Positions 52,668-61,880 of a stretch of 64,000 bases of DNA are shown one piece after another. The stretch covers positions 41,304 through 105,303 of the forward strand of contig JAAYFF010000070.1 in the NCBI GenBank assembly GCA_012728375.1, read 5' to 3'. The notes under the pieces were generated by a model, which was not told the DNA's origin, did not search any database, and worked only from the letters and a program-made list of their open reading frames with translations. How positions within the stretch are numbered: the stretch's first letter is position 1; the number at the start of each line of letters is the position of its first letter. The DNA comes from Bacillota bacterium (lineage in GTDB: Bacteria > Bacillota > Dethiobacteria > DTU022 > UBA8154). Both the position numbers and the translations under genes were made by a program.

Positions 52668-53714
52668 GTGAAATCTGATTCCGGTTATCCGGTTGTAGAC
52701 AACAAAATTATGATTTTATTTATTGCAGTGTTGATTCTTAATACTGTAATGGTCGGATTTAATTTTAATTTTATCTACTCCCGTTATTCGGATTCAAAGA
52801 AAGAAGTAGTTTATAAACAGTCCATAGCTGAGAATTTGCTGAATTATAGCAGGAAACTGGCCCAGGATCTTGAAGTCCAGGATAGACCTTCAGTACGGGA
52901 GGCGCTGGCTGGATTTAATTATGAGATCGCTTTGGCACAGGACAGCGATGAATTATCAAGGGTGATTTTTAACAGCGGCCGTCAATTGCAGGAAACCATT
53001 CTCAGGGAATGGGACGCTTTATTTCGGGAAAAGATTATTAATCTCATTAACCAGGATGAGAATCTTAAAAAAAGCACGGAAAAAATTCAGCTAACCTTGC
53101 GGGTTTCAAGTTCGGAAGGGGCTGTTTGCGAGCCCGAGTTATTGCATGAAGATACGCTGGCTGAAGTCAACAATCTTTATGCGGAAGGGGGAATGACCCA
53201 GGAACAGGTCTTTCGAATCGAGGTAGAAGAGGGGAGGAGCCGCATGCTTGTCCCGTACAACCCCTTGGATTATATCCAAGCGCTGACGGAGGAGCTTGAT
53301 GCCCTGCGGGTAAGCTTGCACGAAGCCAGGGTTGCTTCAGGCTTTGCAGAAATGTCCGGTCCGGGAGTGCTTATTAAATTATATGATGCGCAAAACGGGT
53401 TTGAAACCAGCGATATTATCCACGATTCGGACGTCCGGGATATTGTCAACGAGCTTTTTGCAGCAGGAGCCAAAGGCGTGGCGGTGGGCGGACAGCGCCT
53501 TATTGCCACCTCCCCCATACGCTGTGTCGGGCCTGTAATTAGGGTGAACCAAAAGGAAATATCAGCAAACCCAATTATTATTGAAGCTGTAGGCGAACCG
53601 GAGGTTCTTTCCAGCGGCCTGGATATCATCCGTTTTTCACTGGAGTTTCACCGGAATTTTCGAATCGAATTGGAGGAAAAAGGAAACATTGTTTTGCCTC
53701 CATACAGGAGCTAG
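52668..53714 (+). CDS. DUF881-family membrane protein
   Basis: This 348-residue protein has one N-terminal transmembrane helix (IMILFIAVLILNTVMVGF), a helical middle and a C-terminal DUF881 domain recognisable by GPGVLIKLYDAQ, IIHDSDVRDIVNELF and GAKGVAVGGQRLIATSPIRC. DUF881 proteins (YlxW/YlxX-like) often lie in division or sporulation clusters; no activity is established. It is inserted between dgkA and cdd, where Bacillus has nothing comparable. The start is GTG after GGGGGG. Confidence 0.82.
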   Translation: MKSDSGYPVVDNKIMILFIAVLILNTVMVGFNFNFIYSRYSDSKKEVVYKQSIAENLLNYSRKLAQDLEVQDRPSVREALAGFNYEIALAQDSDELSRVIFNSGRQLQETILREWDALFREKIINLINQDENLKKSTEKIQLTLRVSSSEGAVCEPELLHEDTLAEVNNLYAEGGMTQEQVFRIEVEEGRSRMLVPYNPLDYIQALTEELDALRVSLHEARVASGFAEMSGPGVLIKLYDAQNGFETSDIIHDSDVRDIVNELFAAGAKGVAVGGQRLIATSPIRCVGPVIRVNQKEISANPIIIEAVGEPEVLSSGLDIIRFSLEFHRNFRIELEEKGNIVLPPYRS

Positions 53715-53721
53715 GATAAAA

Positions 53722-54114
53722 ATGAACAGAGACGAAGAAAAACTTTTACAGGCGGCTACAAAGGCGCTGCCCCTCGCTTACGCACCTTATTCAAACTACA
53801 AAGTGGCCGCGGCCATTCTGACCAACGAGGGAAAAATATTTACAGGAGTAAATGTGGAAAACGCTTCCTATAGCCTAACTATTTGTGCGGAAAGAGCAGC
53901 CTTGTTTTCTGCTGTTTCCGCAGGGTACCGCTCTTTTTCACATCTTGTCGTTATATCGGAGGGTAATGGTTTTATGCCCTATCCGTGCGGGGCCTGCCGC
54001 CAAGTGCTGATGGAATTTTCTCCTGATCTGAAGATAATTGTGGCAGGAGAAACGGGGAATATTATGCGTACCTCTTTGGCAGAGCTGTTGCCTTATTCTT
54101 TTAAACAGGCTTAA
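53722..54114 (+). CDS. cdd: Cytidine deaminase
   Basis: Cytidine deaminase converts cytidine and deoxycytidine to uridine forms in pyrimidine salvage. The 130-residue protein has the zinc site CAERA (cysteine and catalytic glutamate) and PCGACRQ (two more cysteines), the all-cysteine tetrameric type. The ATG at 53722 lies 8 bp after the DUF881 gene. The position before era matches Bacillus. Confidence 0.95.
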   Translation: MNRDEEKLLQAATKALPLAYAPYSNYKVAAAILTNEGKIFTGVNVENASYSLTICAERAALFSAVSAGYRSFSHLVVISEGNGFMPYPCGACRQVLMEFSPDLKIIVAGETGNIMRTSLAELLPYSFKQA

Positions 54115-54140
54115 ATCAACCTTTGAAAGGGACGCTAGTT

Positions 54141-55025
54141 ATGTTTGTATCAGGTTTTGTCTCTGTAGTAGGACGCCCAAATGTGGGAAAATCCACCTTG
54201 ATTAACTCTTTTTTAGGCCAAAAAGTGCTGATTGTTTCTCCCAAGCCGCAGACAACTAGAGACCGGATTCAAGCTATCCTGACGACTGAAAAAGGCCAGA
54301 TTATTTTTCTCGATACGCCCGGGATGCACAAGGCCAGGAATAAGCTTGGCGATTATATGGTCAGCTCTGCCACGAGTTCTTTAAAAGATGTTGATCTCAT
54401 TCTTTTTGTCGTGGATGCATCTGTATCGCCCGGCCCCGGAGATGCACATATTGCCGGAATCTTAAGCAAAATTAAAACCCCGGTCTTTTTGGTGGCCAAC
54501 AAGATAGACCTGTCCCGGGACGGATTTGCAGAAAAACAGCTTCCTTTTTACCGGGAAATCTTTAATTTTAAAGAGTTTTTTACCGTTTCAGCCCTGACAG
54601 GAGAAAATCTTGACCAATTATTGCACGGGATTATGGCCTCCATGCCCCCAGGCCCCTGCTATTTTCCCCCGGAAATGGTAACCGACCGCCCTGATAAATT
54701 TTTGGCAGGGGAGATAATACGCGAAAAAATTATTACCTGTACAAGGGAAGAAATTCCCCATTCGATTGCAGTGCTCATAAACCGGATGGAGCCCCGCGAT
54801 GACGGACTGCTCGTTATCGAAGCCGTTGTTTTTGTGGAGAAGAAGTCGCAAAAAGGAATAATTATCGGAAAAGACGGGGCTATGCTCAAGAAGATCGGCA
54901 CAATGGCAAGGGTTGAGCTGGAAAAATATTTCGGCAAACGCCTCTTTTTGGATATTTGGGTTAAAGTAAAAAAGGACTGGCGGCAAAAGGAAAGTGTACT
55001 GCGCCAGCTCGGTTATTTTAATTAA
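54141..55025 (+). CDS. era: Ribosome-assembly GTPase Era
   Basis: Era binds the 3' end of 16S rRNA during 30S assembly. The G motifs are GRPNVGKS (G1), DTPGMH (G3) and NKID (G4), and the C-terminal KH domain carries GIIIGKDGAMLKKIG. The ATG at 54141 is 8 nt after GAAAGGGA; the TTG at 54123 is a less likely longer start. YbeY, PhoH and Era are thus clustered. Confidence 0.96.
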   Translation: MFVSGFVSVVGRPNVGKSTLINSFLGQKVLIVSPKPQTTRDRIQAILTTEKGQIIFLDTPGMHKARNKLGDYMVSSATSSLKDVDLILFVVDASVSPGPGDAHIAGILSKIKTPVFLVANKIDLSRDGFAEKQLPFYREIFNFKEFFTVSALTGENLDQLLHGIMASMPPGPCYFPPEMVTDRPDKFLAGEIIREKIITCTREEIPHSIAVLINRMEPRDDGLLVIEAVVFVEKKSQKGIIIGKDGAMLKKIGTMARVELEKYFGKRLFLDIWVKVKKDWRQKESVLRQLGYFN

Positions 55026-55062
55026 TGCCTGCGGCTCCCGGCAAGTGATCTGGTGGTGCAAA

Positions 55063-55842
55063 ATGCTGAAACTCGTAAAGACCAGGGCGCTGGTTCTAAG
55101 ATCCTTCCGCTTTGGAGAGAAGGACAGGATTCTTACCCTTCTCTCTCCGGAACTTGGTAAAATAAGTGCCAAAGCTCCCGGTGCCTGCACGATTAAAAGT
55201 AAATTATCCGCAGGAGTTGAACCTCTGACCGTCGCCTCCTTTCTTCTGCACAGGGGTAAATCTATGTATACGGTTTCGCAGCTGGAAGTAAAGCAAACCA
55301 ACGCCAAAGTAAGGGAAAGTATTTTTGACTATGCCCTGGGGCTATATCTTGCCGAGCTGGTGGAAAAAACAGTGGAGGAGGGAGAAGCTTGCCCGGCAAT
55401 TTACAGACTTCTGGCGAACAGCTGGCATCTTCTAAATGAACAAAAAGGGGACAGGGAGATTTTAGCCCGCTGTTTTGAGCTGAAGATGCTTGACCTGCTG
55501 GGATACCGCCCGTATCTTGAGGGGTGTATTTTTTGCGGAAATATAAAGGGCCGTTTTTTTTGGAGCAAAAGCATTGGGGGCATTTTTTGTGAAACCTGTT
55601 CAAAGGACCGGGCCTGCTCTCCCTTATCCGGAGGGGCTCTGGCCTTCCTTCGGAGTTTTTTGTCCCTGCCAATTAGAAAAATTGCCAACATGCGTGCGCC
55701 CTTAGAGCAAAAAAAAGAGCTGGAGAAAATCCTGCAGGGCTATTTTAGCTACTGGACAGGTATCCACTCTTTTAAAACCCTTGATTTTTTGCGAAAAATT
55801 AACAATAAGGGGGATAATGAGCTGCATAAAATGCCAAACTAA
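55063..55842 (+). CDS. recO: DNA repair protein RecO
   Basis: RecO loads RecA with RecR on SSB-coated DNA. The 259-residue protein starts with the OB-fold (KTRALVLRSFRFGEKDRILTLLS) and has a zinc finger with CIFC and CETC pairs around residues 155-180, then helices. The ATG at 55063 behind TGGTGGTG is chosen; upstream frame lacks homology. It follows era by 37 bp. Confidence 0.93.
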   Translation: MLKLVKTRALVLRSFRFGEKDRILTLLSPELGKISAKAPGACTIKSKLSAGVEPLTVASFLLHRGKSMYTVSQLEVKQTNAKVRESIFDYALGLYLAELVEKTVEEGEACPAIYRLLANSWHLLNEQKGDREILARCFELKMLDLLGYRPYLEGCIFCGNIKGRFFWSKSIGGIFCETCSKDRACSPLSGGALAFLRSFLSLPIRKIANMRAPLEQKKELEKILQGYFSYWTGIHSFKTLDFLRKINNKGDNELHKMPN

Positions 55843-55953
55843 AAAAGATTCGTAAATGAGGAAAGGATATTCTTGTGATGGGAATAACCCTGCTTTTCTT
55901 TTTCTTGACACCGGGACAACTTTTTGGTAATTTAAGAGCGAAATTAACGCTTG

Positions 55954-55975
55954 CCTTGAGGAACAAGGTTTTTTT
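55954..55975 (+). terminator. Short terminator-like hairpin before glyQ
   Basis: CCTTG and CAAGG pair around AGGAA and are followed by seven T. The stem is short, so it may act as a weak terminator or attenuator upstream of glyQS. No T-box motif was found nearby. Confidence 0.5.
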
Positions 55976-55998
55976 AATTTCCAAGTAGGAGGCGGATT

Positions 55999-56853
55999 AT
56001 GAACTTTCAGGAGTTAATTATCAAGCTCCAGAGCTTTTGGGCCAGGCAGGGGTGTTTGATCTGGCAGCCTTATGATGTGGAAAAAGGGGCCGGAACGATG
56101 AACCCTGCTACTTTTTTGCGCTCTTTGGGACATAAGCCCTGGAGAGTTGCTTATGTGGAACCTTCACGACGCCCCGCGGACGGCCGTTATGGGCAGAATC
56201 CCAACCGCCTTTACCAGCATCACCAGTACCAGGTTATTCTTAAACCTGCACCTGACGATGTTCAGGATCTTTATTTGGCCAGCCTGGCGGAGATCGGTAT
56301 TGATCCAAAGGAGCACGATATTCGTTTTGTGGAAGATGACTGGGAATCTCCAACACTGGGCGCCTGGGGCCTGGGGTGGGAAGTGTGGCTCGATGGTATG
56401 GAGATTACCCAGTTTACTTATTTTCAGCAGGTTGGAGGCTTTGACCTTGCTTTAATTCCTGTTGAACTGACGTACGGATTGGAAAGAATAGCCATGTATG
56501 TTCAGGATTGCGACAATGTATTTGATTTGGAATACGTAAACGGCATTAAATATGGGGATGTTTTTCATAAGGCTGAAGAGGAGCATTCGCTCTATAGTTT
56601 TGAAGAGGCCGACCCTTTACTTATCCTGGAGTTATTTTCCCTTTATGAAAAAGAAGCAAAAAGGCTTCTGGGCAAAGCAATTGTTTTGCCTGCGTACGAT
56701 TATATCTTAAAATGCTCTCATGTTTTTAATATTCTTGATGCCCGGGGGGCGATCAGCGTTACAGAGCGTACAGGCTATATTGCCCGTATTCGGGAGCTGG
56801 CCCGCCACTGCGGCCGCTGCTTTCTGGAACAGGAAGAGGGAGCAAGGCAATAG
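55999..56853 (+). CDS. glyQ: Glycine-tRNA ligase alpha subunit
   Basis: GlyQ is the catalytic (aminoacylation) subunit of the alpha2beta2 bacterial glycyl-tRNA synthetase. The 284-residue sequence has [36 protein letters not shown] and [23 protein letters not shown] regions that form the class II active site. TAGGAGGCGG precedes the ATG. It is followed by glyS after 33 bp. Confidence 0.97.
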   Translation: MNFQELIIKLQSFWARQGCLIWQPYDVEKGAGTMNPATFLRSLGHKPWRVAYVEPSRRPADGRYGQNPNRLYQHHQYQVILKPAPDDVQDLYLASLAEIGIDPKEHDIRFVEDDWESPTLGAWGLGWEVWLDGMEITQFTYFQQVGGFDLALIPVELTYGLERIAMYVQDCDNVFDLEYVNGIKYGDVFHKAEEEHSLYSFEEADPLLILELFSLYEKEAKRLLGKAIVLPAYDYILKCSHVFNILDARGAISVTERTGYIARIRELARHCGRCFLEQEEGARQ

Positions 56854-56886
56854 AACTTCGGAAAAAGATCGTGAGGATGTGGAGAA

Positions 56887-58977
56887 ATGGGAAGAGATTT
56901 TATTCTGGAAATTGGCACGGAAGAGATTCCTGCCCGCTTTATGCCGGGGGCCCTGCAGCAGTTTAAGGAAAAGGCCCTGGAACTGCTGAAAAGCAATCGG
57001 GTAGCTTTTGGGGAGGTTGAAACATTTGGGACTCCCCGCCGCCTGGTACTCTTTATCACGGATCTGGCGGACGTACAAGAAGATCGGGAAGAGAGAAAAA
57101 AGGGCCCTTCAAAAGACGCAGCCTTTGATGCGGAGGGCAAGCCTACCAGGGCAGCACTTGGTTTTGCAGAAAAACAGGGCGTGGCAATAGAACAGCTCGA
57201 ACTGGAACGTTCGGGAAAAAAAGAATATCTTGTGGCCGTACAAAAAATACCCGGCAAGAAAACCCCGGAATTGCTCAGTGAACTGCTTCCCTCATTGATT
57301 AAAAGTATTGTTTTTCCTAAAAATATGATCTGGGAGCAGAGCAGGGCCAGGTTTGCCCGGCCGATCCGCTGGTTGCTGTGTTTATTCGGGGAGGAGCTTG
57401 TTGCTTTTTCTTACGCAGGTGTATCTTCCGGAAGAGAAACCCGGGGGCACCGTTTTATAAATCCCGGTCCCTTTGCCGTAAACAGCCCCGCCCACTATTT
57501 TACCTGTTTGGAGGAGGCCGGTGTTGTTCTCGACCATAAAAAAAGGGAGCTTATGATCAGGGAAAAGGTAGAGCGCGCTGCACACTCATTAGGCGGCGTT
57601 GCCCGCCTGGACACAGGCTTGCTGCAGGAAGTAACCTTTCTGGTGGAAAACCCAGAGGCAATCCTTTGCTCTTATCCGGAAAGCTATCTGGATTTGCCCG
57701 GGGAGGTGCTGGTTACAACCATGCAAAGCCACCAGAGGTACTTCCCCGTAGAAGACGGGAAAGGGGAGATCCGGCCGTTTTTTGTTGCTGTTTCCAACAA
57801 CAGCTCCGCGCCTGCGGAGAATATCCGGCGAGGCAACGAAAAGGTTTTAAAAGCCCGGCTTGCTGATGCCCGTTTTTTCTATGACGAGGATGTAAAAGTT
57901 CCCCTTGAGGGAAAAGTGCATGAATTAAAAAATATTCTTTTTCAGGAGAATTTGGGCACCCTCTATGAGAAAACGGAACGCTTGCAGGCTCTAACCCGTT
58001 ATCTGACAGAAAATATTTTTAAGCTGAACGATGAGGAAAGCAGCGCGTCACTTCGGGCTGCTTTCCTGGCCAAAGCCGACCTAACTACCCATATGGTTGG
58101 CGAATTTCCGGAACTGCAGGGAATAATGGGGAGGGAATATGCCCTCAAAAGCGGAGAAAAGGAGATAACAGCGACAGCAATTTTTGAGCATTATCTTCCC
58201 CGTTTTGCCGGTGATGCCCTTCCTTCCACCACCCCGGGGGTGGTAGTTGCCCTGGCGGATAAGGCGGATCATCTGGCAGGATGCTTTGCTGTGGGAATCC
58301 GCCCCAGCGGATCGCAGGATCCGTACGCGCTGAGGCGTTACGTCCTGGGGATATTACAAATAATTCTTTACCATAGGCTCTCCTTTTCCTTTAGCGATTT
58401 AATTCGCCGGTCCCTGTTGCTTTTGCAAAAAAAATTGCCCCATTTGAACAGGGAAGAGATTGAAAAACTAACTGATGAGATCCGCAGGTTTGCCTGGCAG
58501 CGATTGAGGTATTTTTTCCAGGAAGAGGGCATAGATTATGATATTATTGAGGCGGTTTTAAGCATAACGTTGGATAATGTAACTGCTCTGGCGGGGAGGA
58601 TCCGATTCCTGCAGGAGAACAGGGGAAGTGAAGAGCTGAAAGATGCGGCCTCGGCGTATACCAGAGTTGCCAATCTGGCGCGGAAAGCATCTCCGGGGAT
58701 AACCCCCCAGGAGAGCTATCTTACGGAAGAAGGAGAAAAGCAGCTTTATGCTTCATTGCTTCGCAGCCGTGAAGAAATGTGCCTTGAAGACGGCAATCTG
58801 GCAAAGGTTTTGCAAACGTTGGCAGATTTAAAACGCCCGGTGGATGCTTTTTTTGATCAGATCCTGGTTATGGTAGAAGATGAGAAAGTTCGCAGCAACA
58901 GGTTGGCTTTGTTAAAGGAATTATGCGATTTATACCGACAAATGGCTGATTTTTCCAAGATTGTCTTTAACCAGTAA
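56887..58977 (+). CDS. glyS: Glycine-tRNA ligase beta subunit
   Basis: GlyS binds and positions tRNA-Gly. The 696-residue protein starts DFILEIGTEEIPARF, has the HD-like central domain and the ADKADHLAGCFAVGIRPSGSQDPYALRR segment, and ends with a DALR anticodon-binding domain. All are typical of the family. The length is normal. It precedes ppdK by 30 bp. Confidence 0.97.
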   Translation: MGRDFILEIGTEEIPARFMPGALQQFKEKALELLKSNRVAFGEVETFGTPRRLVLFITDLADVQEDREERKKGPSKDAAFDAEGKPTRAALGFAEKQGVAIEQLELERSGKKEYLVAVQKIPGKKTPELLSELLPSLIKSIVFPKNMIWEQSRARFARPIRWLLCLFGEELVAFSYAGVSSGRETRGHRFINPGPFAVNSPAHYFTCLEEAGVVLDHKKRELMIREKVERAAHSLGGVARLDTGLLQEVTFLVENPEAILCSYPESYLDLPGEVLVTTMQSHQRYFPVEDGKGEIRPFFVAVSNNSSAPAENIRRGNEKVLKARLADARFFYDEDVKVPLEGKVHELKNILFQENLGTLYEKTERLQALTRYLTENIFKLNDEESSASLRAAFLAKADLTTHMVGEFPELQGIMGREYALKSGEKEITATAIFEHYLPRFAGDALPSTTPGVVVALADKADHLAGCFAVGIRPSGSQDPYALRRYVLGILQIILYHRLSFSFSDLIRRSLLLLQKKLPHLNREEIEKLTDEIRRFAWQRLRYFFQEEGIDYDIIEAVLSITLDNVTALAGRIRFLQENRGSEELKDAASAYTRVANLARKASPGITPQESYLTEEGEKQLYASLLRSREEMCLEDGNLAKVLQTLADLKRPVDAFFDQILVMVEDEKVRSNRLALLKELCDLYRQMADFSKIVFNQ

Positions 58978-59006
58978 AATAATTGTTATAAAGGAGTCTG
59001 AAAGAA

Positions 59007-61658
59007 ATGAGCGACAGTAAACTGGTTTACTTATTCCGCGAGGGAAATGCGGGAATGAAAAAGTTGCTTGGCGGTAAAGGGGCCAACCTGGCGGAGATGA
59101 CCCGTTTAAACCTTCCGGTTCCGCCCGGCTTTATTGTTACGACGGAAGCCTGCAACGAATACTACGCTCAAGGAGAAACCCTGTCGGAAAAGCTTCAGGG
59201 GGAAATCGAGGAGGCACTGGCAGAACTTCAAAAACAAACGGGCAAAGTATTGGGAGACGAGAAGAACCCCCTTTTGCTTTCTGTCCGCTCCGGGGCTTAC
59301 TATTCAATGCCGGGGATGATGGATACAATCTTAAACCTGGGTTTAAATGATACAACAGTTGAAGCGCTGGCTGCCGCTTCCGGTGACAGGGCTTTTGCCC
59401 TGGATTGTTACCGTCGTCTTTTACAGATGTACGGCGATGTAGTGCTTAAAATTGAGCATGACACTTTTGAAAAGGTATTTGACGAAATAAGGACTAAGCT
59501 TAACATTCCCTTGGGTCAGCGTTTGACGGTTGACGGGCTGGAAACACTGGTTGAGAGATACAAAAAGATTATTCTCCAGGAAAGCGGGAAGGATTTTCCG
59601 CAAAATCCGCGGGCTCAGCTGCTCTCCTCTGTGGCAGCTGTTTTTGCTTCCTGGAATAACCAGAGGGCCATTGTTTACCGCCGCCTGAACAATATTCCCG
59701 ACAACCTTGGAACAGCGGTAAACGTCCAGGCCATGGTGTTCGGCAATCTGGGAGAGGGCTGCGGAACAGGAGTTGCCTTTACGCGCAACCCGTCAACAGG
59801 TGAAAAAAAGCTCTACGGTGAATTTTTGTTCAATGCGCAGGGTGAAGATGTGGTAGCCGGTATAAGAACCCCCCAGCCAATTTCCGAACTTGCAGCCAGG
59901 TATCCGGCTATTTACAACGAATTTGAGCGTATTAGCCAGACCCTGGAAAGACACTATCGGGATATGCAGGATATTGAGTTTACTTTTGAAAAGGAGAAGC
60001 TGTATATCCTACAAACGAGGAATGGGAAGAGAACTGCTGCGGCCGCGGTAAAAATTGCCGTTGATATGGTCTCCGAAGGATTATGTTCAAAAGAGGAAGC
60101 CCTGCAGCGCGTCGAACCGGCACAGCTAACCCAGCTTTTACACCAGGGTATTGATCCTTCAATAAACATTATTCCGGTGGCCAAGGGACTCCCCGCTTCA
60201 CCCGGTGCAGCAGTGGGCAAAGTTGTTTTTGATGCGGATATTGCCGAAGAGAAAGGTCTAAAAGGAGAAAAAGTTATCCTCGTCCGTTCCGAGACAACTC
60301 CTGATGATATTCATGGGATTGTTGCAGCGCAAGGGGTTTTAACAAACCGGGGCGGCATGACCAGCCATGCCGCGGTTGTGGCCAGAGGTATGGGGAAGCC
60401 CTGTGTCAGCGGCTGTGAAAACTTAAAAATTGATCTGGAAGGAAAAAAATTTCACCTTAACGGTCGGACTGTAAAAGAGGGAGAAATGATCTCCATTAAT
60501 GGGACGACGGGTGATGTCTACCTTGAGGCCGTTCCGCTTGTCCCTCCCCAGCTAAGCGATGAATTTTCGCTCCTTCTTTCCTGGGCCGATGAAGTAAGGA
60601 AGCTCGGGGTAAGGGCAAATGCCGACAATCCGGCTGACGCCCAAAAAGCCAGGGAATTCGGCGCTGAAGGCATAGGCCTCTGCCGGACGGAGCATATGTT
60701 TATGGAGCAGGACCGTTTACCCATCGTTCAGGAGATGATCCTCTCCGATTCGCCGGAGGAAAGAAAAAAAGCGCTCGATAAACTGTTGCCCATACAGCAG
60801 GGGGATTTTGAAGGTATTTTGCGCGCCATGGCCGGAAACCCCGTCACCATCCGTTTGCTTGATCCCCCTCTCCATGAATTTCTCCCCAACCTGGAAGAGC
60901 TCCTGGTGGAAGTAACTCTCCTTAAAGAACGGGGAGAAGCTGGGGATACCCTTAAAGAAAAAGAAGAACTTTTAAAGAAAGTACGCAGCTTGAGCGAGTT
61001 TAACCCCATGATGGGCCACAGGGGCTGCAGGCTGGGTCTTGTATATCCGGAGATTTACAGAATGCAGGTCAGAGCCATCAGCCAGGCTGTTGTCGAGTTG
61101 AAAAAAGATGGGGTGGATGCCCAGGCTGAAATTATGATTCCCCTGGTTGGACATTTCAACGAGCTGCAGAAAATGCGGGAGATGGTCCTGGAGGAAATAG
61201 GAAATGTGTCGAAGGAAACCGGGGTGGAACTAAATTTCCCCATTGGGACGATGATTGAACTTCCCCGGGCCTGTGTTACGGCAGATCAAATTGCCCGTTT
61301 TGCAGACTTTTTCTCCTTCGGAACCAACGACCTCACGCAGACGACATTCGGCTTCAGCCGGGATGACGCGGAAGGAAAATTTCTTTCTTTCTACGTCGGC
61401 GAGAAAATTCTTCCGGAAAACCCCTTTGCCGTTCTGGACAGAGAAGGTGTGGGGAGCCTGGTTGCCCGGGCTGTGGAACTGGGCCGCCAAAGCAAACCGG
61501 AGTTAAAACTGGGTATTTGCGGTGAACATGGAGGCGAGCCCAGCTCTATTGAGTATTGTCATAAGATCGGGCTTAATTATGTGAGTTGCTCTCCTTTCCG
61601 CGTCCCTGTGGCGCGGCTGGCCGCGGCCCAGGCCCAGTTGAAAAACCCAAGAGAATAA
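59007..61658 (+). CDS. ppdK: Pyruvate, phosphate dikinase
   Basis: PPDK interconverts pyruvate, ATP and Pi with PEP, AMP and PPi. The 883-residue protein has the N-terminal ATP-grasp domain (GGKGANLAEMTRLNLPVPPGF), the phosphohistidine domain with the active histidine in GGMTSHAAVVARGMGKPC, and the C-terminal PEP/pyruvate domain (GLCRTEHMF, GTNDLTQTTFGFSRDD). The usual neighbouring regulatory kinase/phosphatase (PDRP, YqfL-like) is not present between glyS and this gene. Confidence 0.97.
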   Translation: MSDSKLVYLFREGNAGMKKLLGGKGANLAEMTRLNLPVPPGFIVTTEACNEYYAQGETLSEKLQGEIEEALAELQKQTGKVLGDEKNPLLLSVRSGAYYSMPGMMDTILNLGLNDTTVEALAAASGDRAFALDCYRRLLQMYGDVVLKIEHDTFEKVFDEIRTKLNIPLGQRLTVDGLETLVERYKKIILQESGKDFPQNPRAQLLSSVAAVFASWNNQRAIVYRRLNNIPDNLGTAVNVQAMVFGNLGEGCGTGVAFTRNPSTGEKKLYGEFLFNAQGEDVVAGIRTPQPISELAARYPAIYNEFERISQTLERHYRDMQDIEFTFEKEKLYILQTRNGKRTAAAAVKIAVDMVSEGLCSKEEALQRVEPAQLTQLLHQGIDPSINIIPVAKGLPASPGAAVGKVVFDADIAEEKGLKGEKVILVRSETTPDDIHGIVAAQGVLTNRGGMTSHAAVVARGMGKPCVSGCENLKIDLEGKKFHLNGRTVKEGEMISINGTTGDVYLEAVPLVPPQLSDEFSLLLSWADEVRKLGVRANADNPADAQKAREFGAEGIGLCRTEHMFMEQDRLPIVQEMILSDSPEERKKALDKLLPIQQGDFEGILRAMAGNPVTIRLLDPPLHEFLPNLEELLVEVTLLKERGEAGDTLKEKEELLKKVRSLSEFNPMMGHRGCRLGLVYPEIYRMQVRAISQAVVELKKDGVDAQAEIMIPLVGHFNELQKMREMVLEEIGNVSKETGVELNFPIGTMIELPRACVTADQIARFADFFSFGTNDLTQTTFGFSRDDAEGKFLSFYVGEKILPENPFAVLDREGVGSLVARAVELGRQSKPELKLGICGEHGGEPSSIEYCHKIGLNYVSCSPFRVPVARLAAAQAQLKNPRE

Positions 61659-61678
61659 TAATAGCAGAAAGACATAAT

Positions 61679-61727
61679 AAAACCTCTTGGTTGATATAGC
61701 TAATATATCAACCAAGAGGTTTATTTT
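61679..61727. terminator. Strong, probably bidirectional terminator between ppdK and the minus-strand peptidase
   Basis: An 18-bp nearly perfect inverted repeat (AAACCTCTTGGTTGATAT and its complement) surrounds a 7-nt loop and is followed by ATTTTTCT on the plus strand; the minus strand has TTTATT after the stem. It ends ppdK transcription and probably also the convergent peptidase gene. Confidence 0.88.
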
Positions 61728-61744
61728 TCTATTAATGCATTATC

Positions 61745-61880
61745 TTATAACTTGGGTATTGTTATTTTAGGCTTCTCAATAATAATTGGATCCTGGGGTT
61801 GTGAACCCGGTATTGTTATTTTAGGCGTATCGATAACAATTGGATCCTTGGGTTCCGGACCTGGTATCGTTGGAATAGGC
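61745..61880 (-). repeat. Degenerate tandem repeat encoding a proline-rich tail in an alternative frame
   Basis: On the minus strand this segment contains two and a half copies of a unit that encodes roughly P-K-I-T-I-P-G-x-x-P-x-D-P-I-x-I. The DNA repeat is visible as CCGGTATTGTTATTTTAGGC with variants about 60 bp apart. It reads as a natural C-terminal extension of the peptidase if one base is removed after the SAYSN codons, ending at a TAA whose complement is at 61745-61747. Confidence 0.6.

Noticed and set aside
55843..55998. T-box riboswitch in front of glyQ
   Set aside because: The space is only 156 bp and I found no T-box core or specifier structure; only a short terminator-like hairpin is present.
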